DNA of 64,000 nucleotides, from NCBI RefSeq assembly GCF_001545075.1, contig NZ_FCOB02000004.1, forward strand, positions 124,001 to 188,000, in the 5' to 3' direction. A program made the position numbers and the translations under genes. The stretch is from Caballeronia ptereochthonis (lineage in GTDB: Bacteria > Pseudomonadota > Gammaproteobacteria > Burkholderiales > Burkholderiaceae). A model generated the notes under the pieces. That model was not told the origin of the DNA. It saw only the letters and a list, made by a program, of their open reading frames with translations, and did no database searches. Positions within the stretch are counted from its first letter, which is position 1. Each line of letters begins with the position of its first letter. Of this stretch, positions 1 through 8,778 are shown piece by piece.

Positions 1-1179
1 AGCACGGCGCTCTTCTGCTCGGGCATCTCGACGGTGCTGCAGACGGTTGGCGTATGGAAGTTCGGCGTGCGCCTGCCGATCCTGCAGGGCGTCGCGTTCA
101 GCAGCGTGGGGCCGGTGATCGCGATCGGCATGAGCCCTGGCGTCGGCTTCGCGGGCGTATGCGGTGCGGTGATCGGCGCGGGCGTGTTTACGATGTTCGC
201 CGCGCCGCTCGTCGGGCGCCTGCGCCGCTTTTTCCCGCCGGTCGTCACGGGCTGCATCGTCACCGTGATCGGCCTGCAACTCTTTCCCGTCGCGTATCAG
301 TGGGCGGGCGGCGGCGAGCACGCGCGACAGCACTTCGGCGCGCTGCCTTTCCTGTGCATCGCGCTGTTCGTCGCACTGGTGATTCTCGCCGTCAATCGCT
401 TCGCCAATGCGTTCCTGCGCAATCTGTCGGTGCTGATTGGCCTCATTGCGGGCAGCGTGCTCGCGTGCGCGCTCGGCATGGGCGACTTCGCGAACGTCGC
501 CCAGGCGCCGTGGTTCACCATGCCGCTGCCCTTTCATTTCGGCATGCCCGTGTTCTCTGTCGTGCCCGTGATGACGATGATCGTCGTGATGGTGGTGCAG
601 ATGGTCGAATCGATGGGCCTCTTCGTCGCGATCGGTGACATCGTCGAGAAGAAAATCAGTGAGGAGGACGTCGTGCGCGGCCTGCGCGCGAACGGTCTCG
701 CGAGCGCAATCGCCGGCATGTTCGCGGCGTTCCCGTTCATCGCGTTCATGGAGAACGTCGGGCTGGTCATTCTTACCGGCGTGCGCAGCCGCTGGGTCGT
801 GGCCGTGAGCGGCGTGCTCATGTGCGTGGTGGCGCTGGTGCCGAAGATCGGCGCGGTGGTGGCGTCGACGCCTGCCGCGGCACTCGGCGGCGCGGGCATC
901 GCGATGTTCGGCGTCGTGGTCGCGGCCGGCGTGCAGACGCTCTCGAAAGTCGACTTCGAGCGCAATCGCTACAACGTGCTGATCGTGGGCTTCACGATCG
1001 CGACTGCGCTCATTCCAGTGATGGCGCCGCAGGTCTTCAAGCAGATGCCCGACTGGACACAGCCCTTCGTACATAGCGGTGTCGTGCTCGCGTGCCTCGT
1101 GTCCGTCGTGCTGAACGCCGTGCTCAACGGCGCGCATGAGGAAGATGTCGCGCCTGCGCACGGCATGGTGCGTGAGTGA
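1..1179 (+). CDS. NCS2-family xanthine/uric acid permease, 5' truncated by the window edge
   Basis: The reading frame is open from base 1, so the gene begins outside the window; at least 392 residues are present. The protein is almost entirely hydrophobic helices. It contains the run SGISTVLQTVGVWKFGVRLP, followed by GVAFSSVGPV, typical of the nucleobase:cation symporter-2 family (UacT, XanP, PucK), inner-membrane proteins that take up purines with a cation. A charged cytoplasmic loop (DIVEKKISEEDVVRGLRANG) precedes the next helices, as in that family. It lies 24 bases before a purine-type deaminase, which supports a purine substrate. Whether the substrate is xanthine, urate or guanine cannot be told. 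The family call is strong; the substrate is inferred. Confidence 0.9.
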   Translation, partial: STALFCSGISTVLQTVGVWKFGVRLPILQGVAFSSVGPVIAIGMSPGVGFAGVCGAVIGAGVFTMFAAPLVGRLRRFFPPVVTGCIVTVIGLQLFPVAYQWAGGGEHARQHFGALPFLCIALFVALVILAVNRFANAFLRNLSVLIGLIAGSVLACALGMGDFANVAQAPWFTMPLPFHFGMPVFSVVPVMTMIVVMVVQMVESMGLFVAIGDIVEKKISEEDVVRGLRANGLASAIAGMFAAFPFIAFMENVGLVILTGVRSRWVVAVSGVLMCVVALVPKIGAVVASTPAAALGGAGIAMFGVVVAAGVQTLSKVDFERNRYNVLIVGFTIATALIPVMAPQVFKQMPDWTQPFVHSGVVLACLVSVVLNAVLNGAHEEDVAPAHGMVRE

Positions 1180-1203
1180 AACGTGATGACCGGAGAACGC
1201 TTC

Positions 1204-2589
1204 ATGAACATGCAAACCGAAGGGCTGCTGATCAAGAACCCCGTCGCGGTGATGAGCGGATTACGCGGCGATGCCGCGCGTCCGGGTCAGGTGGATATCC
1301 GTATCCGCAACGGCATCATCCAGACGATCGCGCCGAACCTCGAAGCACGCGACGACGAACGCGTCATCGATGCTCGCTCGTGTGTCGTCTATCCGGGCTG
1401 GGTCAACACGCATCATCACCTGTTCCAGAATCTGCTCAAGGCGGTGCCGTCGGGCATCAACGCGGATCTGCAGGAATGGCTCGCCGCCGTGCCGTATCCG
1501 CGCCTCGCGCGCTTCACGCCGGAACTCGCACGCGTCGCGGCACGCCTCGGCATGGCCGAGTTGCTTTTATCCGGCGTCACGACCTGCGCGGACCACCACT
1601 ATCTCTATCACGCGAACGGCACCACGGAAACGGGCGATCTGCTGTTCGACGAAGCGGCCACGTTCGGCCTGCGCTTCGTGCTCTGCCGCGGCGGCGCCTT
1701 GCAGGCGGCGGGCGATCATCCCGGCTTCTCCAGGGTCGCGCTGAAGCCCGAAACGCTCGATCAGATGCTGGCCGATATCGAACGCCTCAAGGCGCGCTAT
1801 CACGATGCGCGCGCGGCATCGATGCGCCGTGTCGTGGTCGCGCCGACCACGCCGACTTTCTCGCTGCCGCCCGAGTTACTGCCCGAAATCGCGCGCGCGG
1901 CGCGGCGCATGGGACTGCGCATGCATACGCATCTGTCGGAGACGAGGCGTTACGTCGATTTCTGCCGGGAGCGCTTCGACAAGCTGCCGGTGGAGTTCGT
2001 CGCCGATCACGAATGGCTCGGACCCGACGTATGGTTCGCGCATCTCGTACATCTGGAGACGAGCGAAATCGCGATGCTCGCGGAAACGGGCAGCGGCTGC
2101 TCGCACTGCCCCGTGAGCAACGCTCGACTCGGCAGCGGCATCGCTCCCGCGCCGCAGATGGCCGCGGCGGGCGTGCCGATGTCGCTGGCGGTGGACGGCG
2201 TCGCATCGAACGAATCCGGCAGCATGACCAACGAAGCGCACTTCGCATGGCTCGTGCATCGCGCATCGCAAGGCGTGTCGGCGACCACGGTGGAAGAAAT
2301 CGTTCACTGGGGCAGTGCGGGCGGCGCGGGCGTGCTCGGTCTCGACGCGGTCGGCACGCTGGAAACAGGCAAGGCTGCCGATCTGGTGCTGTACGACATC
2401 GACGATCCGCGCTTCTACGGCTTTCACGATCTCGCCGTGGCGCCGGTGACGGCGGGCGAGCCCGCGCGGGTGCAGTACAACGTGGTGAGCGGCCGCGTGG
2501 TCGTCGACGACGGCATGATTCCCGGACTCGACCTCGATGAGCTTCGCTATCAGGCCGCCGAGGGCGTGAAACTTCTGCTTGCCGATTGA
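1204..2589 (+). CDS. 8-oxoguanine deaminase-like amidohydrolase (ATZ/TRZ family)
   Basis: Cytosolic metal-dependent hydrolase of 461 residues, expected to remove an amino group from a purine such as 8-oxoguanine or guanine. Visible family marks are the N-terminal beta-sandwich, the metal motif VNTHHHLFQN near residue 68, a central MHTHLSE, AHLVHL, and SLAVDGVASNES carrying the late metal Asp. The start at 1204 is preferred because GGAGA lies nine bases upstream; in-frame GTG 1183 and ATG 1186 would place that site inside the gene. It follows the permease stop by 24 bases, so the two are probably one transcript for purine salvage or breakdown. Related enzymes annotated as hydroxydechloroatrazine ethylaminohydrolase share the fold, so the exact substrate is inferred. 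Confidence 0.85.
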   Translation: MNMQTEGLLIKNPVAVMSGLRGDAARPGQVDIRIRNGIIQTIAPNLEARDDERVIDARSCVVYPGWVNTHHHLFQNLLKAVPSGINADLQEWLAAVPYPRLARFTPELARVAARLGMAELLLSGVTTCADHHYLYHANGTTETGDLLFDEAATFGLRFVLCRGGALQAAGDHPGFSRVALKPETLDQMLADIERLKARYHDARAASMRRVVVAPTTPTFSLPPELLPEIARAARRMGLRMHTHLSETRRYVDFCRERFDKLPVEFVADHEWLGPDVWFAHLVHLETSEIAMLAETGSGCSHCPVSNARLGSGIAPAPQMAAAGVPMSLAVDGVASNESGSMTNEAHFAWLVHRASQGVSATTVEEIVHWGSAGGAGVLGLDAVGTLETGKAADLVLYDIDDPRFYGFHDLAVAPVTAGEPARVQYNVVSGRVVVDDGMIPGLDLDELRYQAAEGVKLLLAD

Positions 2590-2912
2590 AGGGAAAACAG
2601 AATGCAAAGAAACGACTCCGTCCGGGCATTCTGACGCAACACGCGCCCGGCCGGTTCGACGCGTGCCGCATTCCGGACGCGGCGCGGCAACCGGCCGATG
2701 CGCCGTCAATTGACTGAAGCGACCGCCATCCCGGCCCCGAGCAAGGGGACACTCCAGCCCCGCCTTTATTCCCTCCTCTCGCGCAAATAAATTGCCGCTC
2801 TCACGCGGAACAAACACCCACGCCCCGCTGTTTTGCTATCGACGGTCGCGGCAGCCCGCGGCGACCACGACAGGCGCGATTCGTCCAGCGAACCGGCCAG
2901 GCAGGAGGAATC
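2590..2912. other. Gene-free stretch with a 9-bp inverted repeat
   Basis: Between the deaminase and the small ORF there are 323 bases with no convincing coding frame. A 9-bp perfect inverted repeat (CGGCCGGTT at 2648-2656, AACCGGCCG at 2689-2697) encloses further GC-rich imperfect pairing. It could end transcription of the permease-deaminase pair, but no T-run follows it. The promoter for the downstream pair should lie in the later half; I cannot point to a clear -35/-10. Confidence 0.4.
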
Positions 2913-3047
2913 ATGCACCGCGCAATCTTCGTCCTGGAGCACAGCTTCTTCAGTTTCGGCTGCTTCTATCGGGTGGACCTGCGCAGCCGCAGCGGCCGCC
3001 TGATCGAAACCCACTACGTGAAGCTGAGCGATATCGCGTGGTGCTAG
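2913..3047 (+). CDS. Small ORF, 44 residues, unknown function
   Basis: An ATG at 2913 is preceded by a strong Shine-Dalgarno (GCAGGAGGAATC) and runs 44 codons to TAG at 3045. The product starts MHRAIFVLEHSFFSFGCFYR and ends KLSDIAWC. It is aromatic-rich, has two cysteines and no clear transmembrane segment. It stops 52 bases before the 511-residue unknown gene on the same strand, which suggests co-transcription, for example as a partner, an immunity-like factor or a translated leader. I do not recognise the family. Coding status rests on the ribosome binding site, spacing and a full-length frame; it could still be chance. Confidence 0.5.
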   Translation: MHRAIFVLEHSFFSFGCFYRVDLRSRSGRLIETHYVKLSDIAWC

Positions 3048-3099
3048 GACGCGTCCTGAACAGTCACCGATCATGTCAGGTTCTCGAGGAGACCCATCG

Positions 3100-4635
3100 A
3101 TGCCCTACGCTTACGCCCATTTGCCCGACATCGTTCCCCACGATGAATGGCTGCGAGGAACCTCGTCGCTGCTTCAGGTGCGCAGCGCAGCGCTGAAAGA
3201 CCTGGACGAGCAGATCCTCCTGTATCACCGCAATCGAACCGTTCATCAATTCCACCGCCTGGTGAGCGCGTTCGAGCGCTGGCAGGATACGGTCGGTCCC
3301 GGCGATGTCTGGAAAGCGGCCTCGCGCAACGGCTCGAAGTATTTCACGCTGCTCGATCAGCAACTGCGCGGCCAGGGCGACACGGATGCCGCAGCCGGCG
3401 CGCAGGACTTCATGACGCCGGCGCTCATCAATTCACGCCTCGGCGTGCTTTACCTCTTCGGCAACATGGAGGTGGAGGACGACACGTTCCAGGTGCTGCT
3501 GGAAGGCGCTTTCGATATCACCAACGTCGGCCTCGGATTCGCACCGGATACCAATGTCGCGGCATCGTACGCCGCCGAAGTGCTGGACAACAGTCTCGTG
3601 CAGAAGTCGGCGTCGGTCGCGCTTGAACAGGTGCAGAAGAAGATCAGAAAGCACAAGGAACCCACGCTGGTGAGCTCGAATCAGCTCACGACCTCCACCC
3701 TCACGCTGCCCGCGTTGAGCAGCGCTGCGCGGCGCCTCCATGAAGCCATTCGCGCCAAGGTCGAGGAAGGAGCGAGAAAGCTCTGGGACATGATTCGCGA
3801 AAAGGTCGCGGATATCCGTAACGATCCCGGCGGATTCGCGCTCGACACGATGCCCGCGCTCCTGCGCAAGCTCGTCGATTTCCTGTGCGGCAAGCTGCTC
3901 GCCACGCTGGCGCCGTTCATCGGCGCGGGCCTCGATATCGCCAAGGGCATCGCCAATACCGTCGACAGCAGCATCACCAAGTATCGCGAGTGGGTGCAGG
4001 GCCGCGATGTCCAACTGCTTGCCGGGCATCCCGGAACCATCGTGGAAGCGATCCGGCGCGCGATGAAACTGAGCATCGGCTCCGGCGTGTACGACCTCGT
4101 CAAGGGCGGCGCGAGCCTCGGCTTGCAGTTCGCGAGCCAGGGCGCGTCGACCATCATCGATGCGGTCGTCTCCATCATGGAGACGCTCGCGAAGGTCATC
4201 TGGAAGATCGTCGAGATCAGGCGCATCAAGCGGTTCTGCGAGCAGGCGAAGGAGTACTGGGACGCACGCATGCAACGCGATGCGCTGCATACCCGGCCGA
4301 TCGCCTTCAACAGCTGGTTCAAGCGTTACGCGGTGCCGATACCCGCGCTCTCGGCGCTCACCCTCAACTCCGGCATTTGCGGCGACAAGATGCATTTCCT
4401 CGCGATGTTCAAGGACGACGAGAGCATCATCACCCAGGCGGAATTCACGGCCGGCTGCAAGTACATCGACAACCTCAAGGTCTGGGGATCCGGCTATCTG
4501 AGCGATTCGGGCTTCGCGTTCAAATCGGACGATGCGATGATAAAGGGTCTGCTCACGCTCGCCACGAGTCACAAGGAAGAGCAGACCTGGGACCTGAAGC
4601 TGCGCAAGGCCGTCCTCGGTTTCCTGAACGGCTAG
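3100..4635 (+). CDS. Conserved-looking protein of unknown function, 511 residues, possible membrane-active segments
   Basis: I do not recognise this family. The start at 3100 has GAGGAG eight to thirteen bases upstream; ATG 3073 would add nine residues but lacks a site. There is no N-terminal signal peptide. The N-terminal half is mixed alpha-helical. About residues 180-245 are Lys/Arg/Glu-rich amphipathic helix. Residues about 262-290 (LLATLAPFIGAGLDIAKGIA) and 328-375 (GGASLGLQFASQGASTIIDA and following) are glycine-rich, hydrophobic and amphipathic, as in proteins that insert into membranes. The C-terminal part has a Cys pair and a compact alpha/beta look. It sits beside a T6SS locus with a small ORF directly upstream. 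A secreted effector is possible, but nothing in the sequence proves secretion. Confidence 0.8.
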   Translation: MPYAYAHLPDIVPHDEWLRGTSSLLQVRSAALKDLDEQILLYHRNRTVHQFHRLVSAFERWQDTVGPGDVWKAASRNGSKYFTLLDQQLRGQGDTDAAAGAQDFMTPALINSRLGVLYLFGNMEVEDDTFQVLLEGAFDITNVGLGFAPDTNVAASYAAEVLDNSLVQKSASVALEQVQKKIRKHKEPTLVSSNQLTTSTLTLPALSSAARRLHEAIRAKVEEGARKLWDMIREKVADIRNDPGGFALDTMPALLRKLVDFLCGKLLATLAPFIGAGLDIAKGIANTVDSSITKYREWVQGRDVQLLAGHPGTIVEAIRRAMKLSIGSGVYDLVKGGASLGLQFASQGASTIIDAVVSIMETLAKVIWKIVEIRRIKRFCEQAKEYWDARMQRDALHTRPIAFNSWFKRYAVPIPALSALTLNSGICGDKMHFLAMFKDDESIITQAEFTAGCKYIDNLKVWGSGYLSDSGFAFKSDDAMIKGLLTLATSHKEEQTWDLKLRKAVLGFLNG

Positions 4636-4689
4636 CGCCCTTGCACGGCATCTCTGATGCCTTCGCACACGCGAACGCGTTTTCCGTTT

Positions 4690-4717
4690 GACGATGCACA
4701 CGCGAGCATGCATCGTC
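4690..4717. terminator. Hairpin between convergent genes
   Basis: A 9-bp perfect stem (GACGATGCA 4690-4698, TGCATCGTC 4709-4717) with a 10-base loop lies between the convergent ends of the unknown 511-residue gene and the YceI gene. The position fits a bidirectional terminator. No T-run follows on either strand, so intrinsic termination is uncertain. Confidence 0.45.
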
Positions 4718-4728
4718 ATCCGAGACGC

Positions 4729-5343
4729 TTACCTTTGCGGCTTGAGCATCACCGTGAAGCTGACAGGCGCGGCGCTCGCCAGCACATCGAGATTCATCAG
4801 CACGCGCAGCGCCTCGACCTCATCCTGCAGGCCGTAGTCCTTGAGGTTCACCACGATGGGCACCCGCGTCCCGACGCTCAGCGCGCCGTTCGCGAGCTTC
4901 ACGACGCGCAGGCTCGCGGTGAGCGGCCTGGCTTCGCCGCTGATCGCGAGCTCGCCGCTCACGTCCATGTCGATGCTCGCGCCCGCCCGAAGCGCCCGTA
5001 CGCGCCGCATGTCCACCGCGCCGGTAAACACGGCCTGCGGATGATCCGCGACCTTGAACAGCATGTCCTTCAGCCGTTCGTTGCGCAGGCCGATGTTCGT
5101 TTCCACGCTTGCCAGCTCGACATCGAACACGAGCTTGCCGTCATCGCCGACGGAGCCGCCGATCTGCCGGAACGTCTGCACTTCCTCGAGCGCAGCCGCG
5201 CCGGGCTTCGCGGCCTTCGTGGTGGTGAAGGAAAAAGTCGACTGGCCGCTATCGACGCGCCACGCCGCATGGCTCGTTGCACACGTCAGTGAAGCCGTCA
5301 GCGCGAGCGTGGCGGCCGCGGCTCGTGAAATCAGTTTGCTCAT
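4729..5343 (-). CDS. YceI-family periplasmic protein
   Basis: The 204-residue product starts with a typical Sec signal peptide (MSKLISRAAAATLALTASLT, cleavage near SHA-AW). It then follows the YceI lipocalin-like beta-barrel pattern: AAWRVDSGQSTFSFTTTKA, VEL.SVETNIGLRNERLKDM, and the late segment VNLKDYGLQDEVEALRVLMN. Family members bind isoprenoid-like or other amphiphilic molecules in the periplasm and are often stress- or pH-induced. The start at 5343 is chosen for AAGGGA ten bases upstream; the longer frame to 5403 would bury the signal peptide. It is divergent from the FecR-domain gene across about 216 bases, so the two may share a control region. Confidence 0.85.
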   Translation of the reverse strand: MSKLISRAAAATLALTASLTCATSHAAWRVDSGQSTFSFTTTKAAKPGAAALEEVQTFRQIGGSVGDDGKLVFDVELASVETNIGLRNERLKDMLFKVADHPQAVFTGAVDMRRVRALRAGASIDMDVSGELAISGEARPLTASLRVVKLANGALSVGTRVPIVVNLKDYGLQDEVEALRVLMNLDVLASAAPVSFTVMLKPQR

Positions 5344-5559
5344 CGTGAAGATTCCCTTGGTTGGTCGTTTCGGTATGCGAAAGCGCCGCGTGCTCGCCAA
5401 CATCGTTCGCGAATCTCATCGCGCGGCAGTCTCGTCCTGCCGACAACACCGCAGAGCGCCGATTTGTTCCATCGGCCACGGAATAAATTTCTTTGGAATA
5501 GAAGCCGGGGCCCGTCTGTTTTCGTCGCAACCCCCTCACGCTCCGAGGCATCGATCGCG

Positions 5560-6450
5560 ATGAACGCCCGAACCCTGCTGCAAGCTCTGCGCATCGGCTT
5601 CGCCATTGCGTGTCTGTGCGCGCTTCAGTGTGCGCAAGCGGGCCCGGCCATCCTGCGGCCCGAAGGTGCCGTCACGCTGATCCGCGCGACGACGGTGTTC
5701 AAGGTCGATGCGCCCATCGCGCTGGAGCGAGGCGATCTGCTCGCCACCGATGCGCAGGGCAGCGCGCAGATCGAAGACGGCGACGGCACGATCGTCGCCC
5801 TCGGCGCGGACACGCGCATCGCCATCGATGCCGCGCCGCACGGCGATGCGCTCGCGCTGCTCTCGGGCTGGATCAAGATCGCGCGCACCCACGCGACGGC
5901 GACGGAGCCCTTGTCGATCGACACCGCGACGCTCGACGCGACCCTGCGCGACGGCGCCGCGGTGCTGCATGCGAGCCGCGACGCAAGCGCGCTTTTCATC
6001 GAAACGGGCGGCATGACGCTCGCCCTGCCCGACCAGGCCGACGCCCGTCAGCCGCTCGACGGCGAGCACTACGCCGAGCGTGAAGCCGGCAAGCCGCTCG
6101 ATGTGCGCACGCGCCCCGCGCCGTCGTTCATCGCCGCGATGCCGCTGCCGTTCCGCGATCCGCTCGCGTCCGTCGCCGCGCCCACGAAGGCGAAGCTCAC
6201 CGCGCCCGCGCAGGGTCGTCCGGCGACCTATGCGGATCTCGCCGACTGGCTGGCCGCGCCGCTCCCCATCCGCCGCACCTTCGTCGCGCGCTTTCGGCCG
6301 CTCGCACAAGGCGAGCCGTTCCGCTCGCACGTGCGGCAGAACCTGCGCAATCTTCCCGAATGGCGGCGCGTGCTGTGCCCGCCTCCCGCCATGCCTCGCC
6401 GGCGCGCGGTCTCGCCCGTGCAGGCGCAATCAACCGAGGTGGAGTCATGA
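5560..6450 (+). CDS. FecR-domain periplasmic protein at the head of the T6SS regulatory module
   Basis: The product has 296 residues with a Sec signal peptide (ending CAQA-GP near residue 27). A FecR-type beta-rich domain follows at about 30-140 (ILRPEGAVTLIRATTVFKVD, GDLLATDAQGSAQIEDGDGT, GADTRIAID, LLSGWIKI), then a Pro/Arg-rich C-terminal tail. No TonB-dependent receptor or FecI sigma factor adjoins it, so it is not a classic iron-signalling FecR. Its stop overlaps the start of the haem-motif sensor (ATGA at 6447-6450), so both come from one message and are probably translationally coupled. I infer a periplasmic sensing or scaffolding role for the kinase module. The longer GTG start at 5464 would hide the signal peptide. 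Confidence 0.8.
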   Translation: MNARTLLQALRIGFAIACLCALQCAQAGPAILRPEGAVTLIRATTVFKVDAPIALERGDLLATDAQGSAQIEDGDGTIVALGADTRIAIDAAPHGDALALLSGWIKIARTHATATEPLSIDTATLDATLRDGAAVLHASRDASALFIETGGMTLALPDQADARQPLDGEHYAEREAGKPLDVRTRPAPSFIAAMPLPFRDPLASVAAPTKAKLTAPAQGRPATYADLADWLAAPLPIRRTFVARFRPLAQGEPFRSHVRQNLRNLPEWRRVLCPPPAMPRRRAVSPVQAQSTEVES

Positions 6451-7325
6451 GACTGTCGCTCGCCGCCAAGTTCAATCTGGTATTTCTCGCGGTCTTCGTC
6501 GTCGGCTTCGTGTCGGCCGGGTTCGCCGCGCGCGAGCTGTTGCGCCGCGCGGCCATCGACGAGACGGTGCAGAATGCGCGCATCCTCATGGAAGCGGCGA
6601 GCGCCGCGCAGAACTACACCGCGACGCAAGTCACCCCGCTCCTGCAGACGCAGCTCAAGTACAGCTTCGTGCCGCAATCGGTGCCGGCCTTCTCGGCGGT
6701 CGAAACGCTGATGACACTGGAGAAGCGTCTCGAGGGATACTCCTATCGCTCGACGATGCTGAATCCGACCAATCCGCGCGACCGCCCCTCGGACTGGGAA
6801 GCGGATGTCATCCGACATCTGCACGACAAGCCCGGGTTGAAGGAAATCGTCGGGCTGCGCGACACGCCGTCCGGGCAAGACTTGTATATCGCGCGCCCGA
6901 ACCGCATCAACGATGCCGCCTGCATGGAGTGTCACAGCGTGCCTTCGCGTGCGCCGAAAACGCTCATCGACAAGTACGGCCCCGACAACGGCTTCAACTG
7001 GGCGATGCACGAGGTGATCGGCGCGGATTTCGTTTCGGTGCCCATGGCGCTGCCGGTCGCGCGCAGCGACGCGGTGCTGCGCACCTTTCTCGCCTCGCTG
7101 CTCGCCGTGTTCGTGCTGTTGCTGGTCGCGCTGAACGTGATGGTGCATCTGCTCGTCACGCGGCGCATCCGCGCGCTCTCGCGCGCCGCCGATCAGGCGA
7201 GTCTCGGCCACCTCGACAGCGCGAACTTCGCCGAGCGCGGCCGCGACGAGATCGCCTCGCTCGCCGCCTCGTTCGCGCGCATGAAGACGAGCCTCGTCGA
7301 GGCATTCAAGATGATCGAGGTATGA
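6447..7325 (+). CDS. Tll0287-like (DUF3365) membrane sensor with CxxCH haem motif and HAMP domain
   Basis: The 292-residue inner-membrane protein has a first transmembrane helix at about residues 9-29. A periplasmic Tll0287/DUF3365-type domain spans about 35-210, a second helix 213-238 and a HAMP linker 238-290. Inside the periplasmic part is CMECH (C159, C162, H163), the covalent c-type haem attachment motif, in the position usual for this family. The protein stops just after HAMP, with no kinase or cyclase of its own. The start of the Ser/Thr kinase gene lies two bases after its stop. The arrangement suggests a haem-based redox or ligand signal passed through HAMP to the separate kinase; that coupling is inference. 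A good GAGGTGGAG ribosome site precedes ATG 6447. Confidence 0.85.
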   Translation: MRLSLAAKFNLVFLAVFVVGFVSAGFAARELLRRAAIDETVQNARILMEAASAAQNYTATQVTPLLQTQLKYSFVPQSVPAFSAVETLMTLEKRLEGYSYRSTMLNPTNPRDRPSDWEADVIRHLHDKPGLKEIVGLRDTPSGQDLYIARPNRINDAACMECHSVPSRAPKTLIDKYGPDNGFNWAMHEVIGADFVSVPMALPVARSDAVLRTFLASLLAVFVLLLVALNVMVHLLVTRRIRALSRAADQASLGHLDSANFAERGRDEIASLAASFARMKTSLVEAFKMIEV

Positions 7326-7326
7326 G

Positions 7327-8751
7327 GTGACGGCCGCAGCGATGGACCCGCCGCGCATCACGCACCTGGGCAAGTACCGCATCGAGGCGATGCTGGGCGC
7401 GGGTGCGATGGGCGTCGTCTATCGCGCCTTCGATCCGCACATCGAGCGGCACGTCGCGCTGAAGACGATCCGCCACGAGCTGTTCGAAAGCGGCGAGCGA
7501 GAGAGCCTGATGGCACGTTTGCGCAACGAGGCGCAGGCCGCCGGACGGCTCACGCATCCGAACATCGTCGGCGTGTACGACTATGGCGAAACCCTCCACA
7601 CCGCCTATATCGCGATGGAGCTCGTCAGCGGGCAGGGCCTGAAGCAGTTGCTCGACGCGGGCCGTCCGCCCGAGCTCGCCACCGCGCTCGACTGGTTCGC
7701 CCAGTTGCTCGCCGCGCTCGGCTTCGCGCACGAGCACGGCGTCGTGCATCGCGACATCAAGCCCGCGAACCTGCTCGTCAGCGCGCAAGGCCGGCTGAAG
7801 GTCGCGGACTTCGGGGTTGCGCATGTCGAATCGTCCACGCTGACGCTGGCGGGCGCGATGATCGGCACGCCGTGCTATATGTCGCCGGAGCAGTTCACGG
7901 GCGAGCCCGTCGACGGGCGCTCCGATCTGTTCTCCGCCGCGATCGTGCTCTATCAGATGCTCACCGGCTGCCGCCCGTTCGCGGGCGCGTCGCAGGCCGA
8001 GGTCATGCGGCAAGTCATGCACGAGACGCCGCGCATGCCATCCGCCTGCAACCCGGCGCTGCCGCCCGCGCTCGATGACGTGCTGATACGCGCGTTGTCC
8101 CGGCTTCCCGCCGCGCGCTTTCAGACGGCGGACGCGCTGCGGCAGGCGCTTGCCGATGCGCTGCACGACGCGCAGCCTCTGCCCCCCGGAGGCGCAGCCG
8201 CAGCCGGCGATGACCGCACCATTCTGGAAGCGCAGCCGGTGAAAGCAACTGGGCCGCTCGCCTCGGGAACGGGCTCGTGGCGCGGCGAATCGCTGCCGTC
8301 GCTCACGATGTGGCCCGCCGTCATGCTCGCCTCGGTCGAGACGCAACTCGCCGCGCAGATCGGGCCGGTGGCGCGTCTGCTCGTGCGGCGCGCCGCGGCG
8401 CGGGCGGCCAACGCGCCGGATCTGCCGGCGCTGGTCGCCCTGCTCGCCCCGCACGTTCCATCCGATAAAGGCCGCGCGCAGTTCGTCGCCGCCTTCGCGG
8501 AGGGTTCCCGCGCAGGCACGACGCATGGAGCCGCATCGTCGCCGCAAACATCCCGTTTCCCGTGGCTCGGCGCGGAAGAGGTGCATGCCGCCGCGCTCAA
8601 GCTCGCCGTCTATCTCGGCCCGATCGCGCACATCGTCGCGAAACGCGAGGCGTCGAGCGCGACCAGCCTGCGCGCGCTGCACGAACGGCTCGCGGCGACG
8701 ATCTCCAACGAACGCGACCGCGCGCGTTTCGAGCGCGACGTCGGACTATAG
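7327..8751 (+). CDS. ppkA: PpkA-type Hanks Ser/Thr protein kinase of the T6SS locus
   Basis: The 474-residue protein has a complete N-terminal kinase domain (about 15-280): glycine loop GAGAMGVVY (24-32), ATP lysine in ALKTI (K46), catalytic HRDIKPANL (H141-D143), DFG (161-163) and a GTPCYMSPEQF activation end. The C-terminal ~190 residues are Ala-rich with no obvious transmembrane helix; membrane attachment may come from the adjacent HAMP sensor. PpkA kinases phosphorylate T6SS FHA or TssL proteins to trigger assembly, and both are encoded in this locus. Start GTG 7327 sits after a GAGG seven bases upstream and almost abuts the sensor stop; ATG 7342 is the alternative. The next gene is the matching phosphatase. 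Confidence 0.9.
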   Translation: MTAAAMDPPRITHLGKYRIEAMLGAGAMGVVYRAFDPHIERHVALKTIRHELFESGERESLMARLRNEAQAAGRLTHPNIVGVYDYGETLHTAYIAMELVSGQGLKQLLDAGRPPELATALDWFAQLLAALGFAHEHGVVHRDIKPANLLVSAQGRLKVADFGVAHVESSTLTLAGAMIGTPCYMSPEQFTGEPVDGRSDLFSAAIVLYQMLTGCRPFAGASQAEVMRQVMHETPRMPSACNPALPPALDDVLIRALSRLPAARFQTADALRQALADALHDAQPLPPGGAAAAGDDRTILEAQPVKATGPLASGTGSWRGESLPSLTMWPAVMLASVETQLAAQIGPVARLLVRRAAARAANAPDLPALVALLAPHVPSDKGRAQFVAAFAEGSRAGTTHGAASSPQTSRFPWLGAEEVHAAALKLAVYLGPIAHIVAKREASSATSLRALHERLAATISNERDRARFERDVGL

Positions 8752-8778
8752 GAACACGCCTCCGAAGGAGCCTCATCG

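Noticed and set aside
1176..2752. Long open frames overlapping the deaminase on both strands
   Set aside because: Arg-rich shadows produced by high-GC third positions of the real gene; no family features.
5344..5559. FecR gene as part of an iron FecI/FecR/FecA system
   Set aside because: No sigma factor or TonB receptor adjoins it; coupling is with the sensor and kinase genes.
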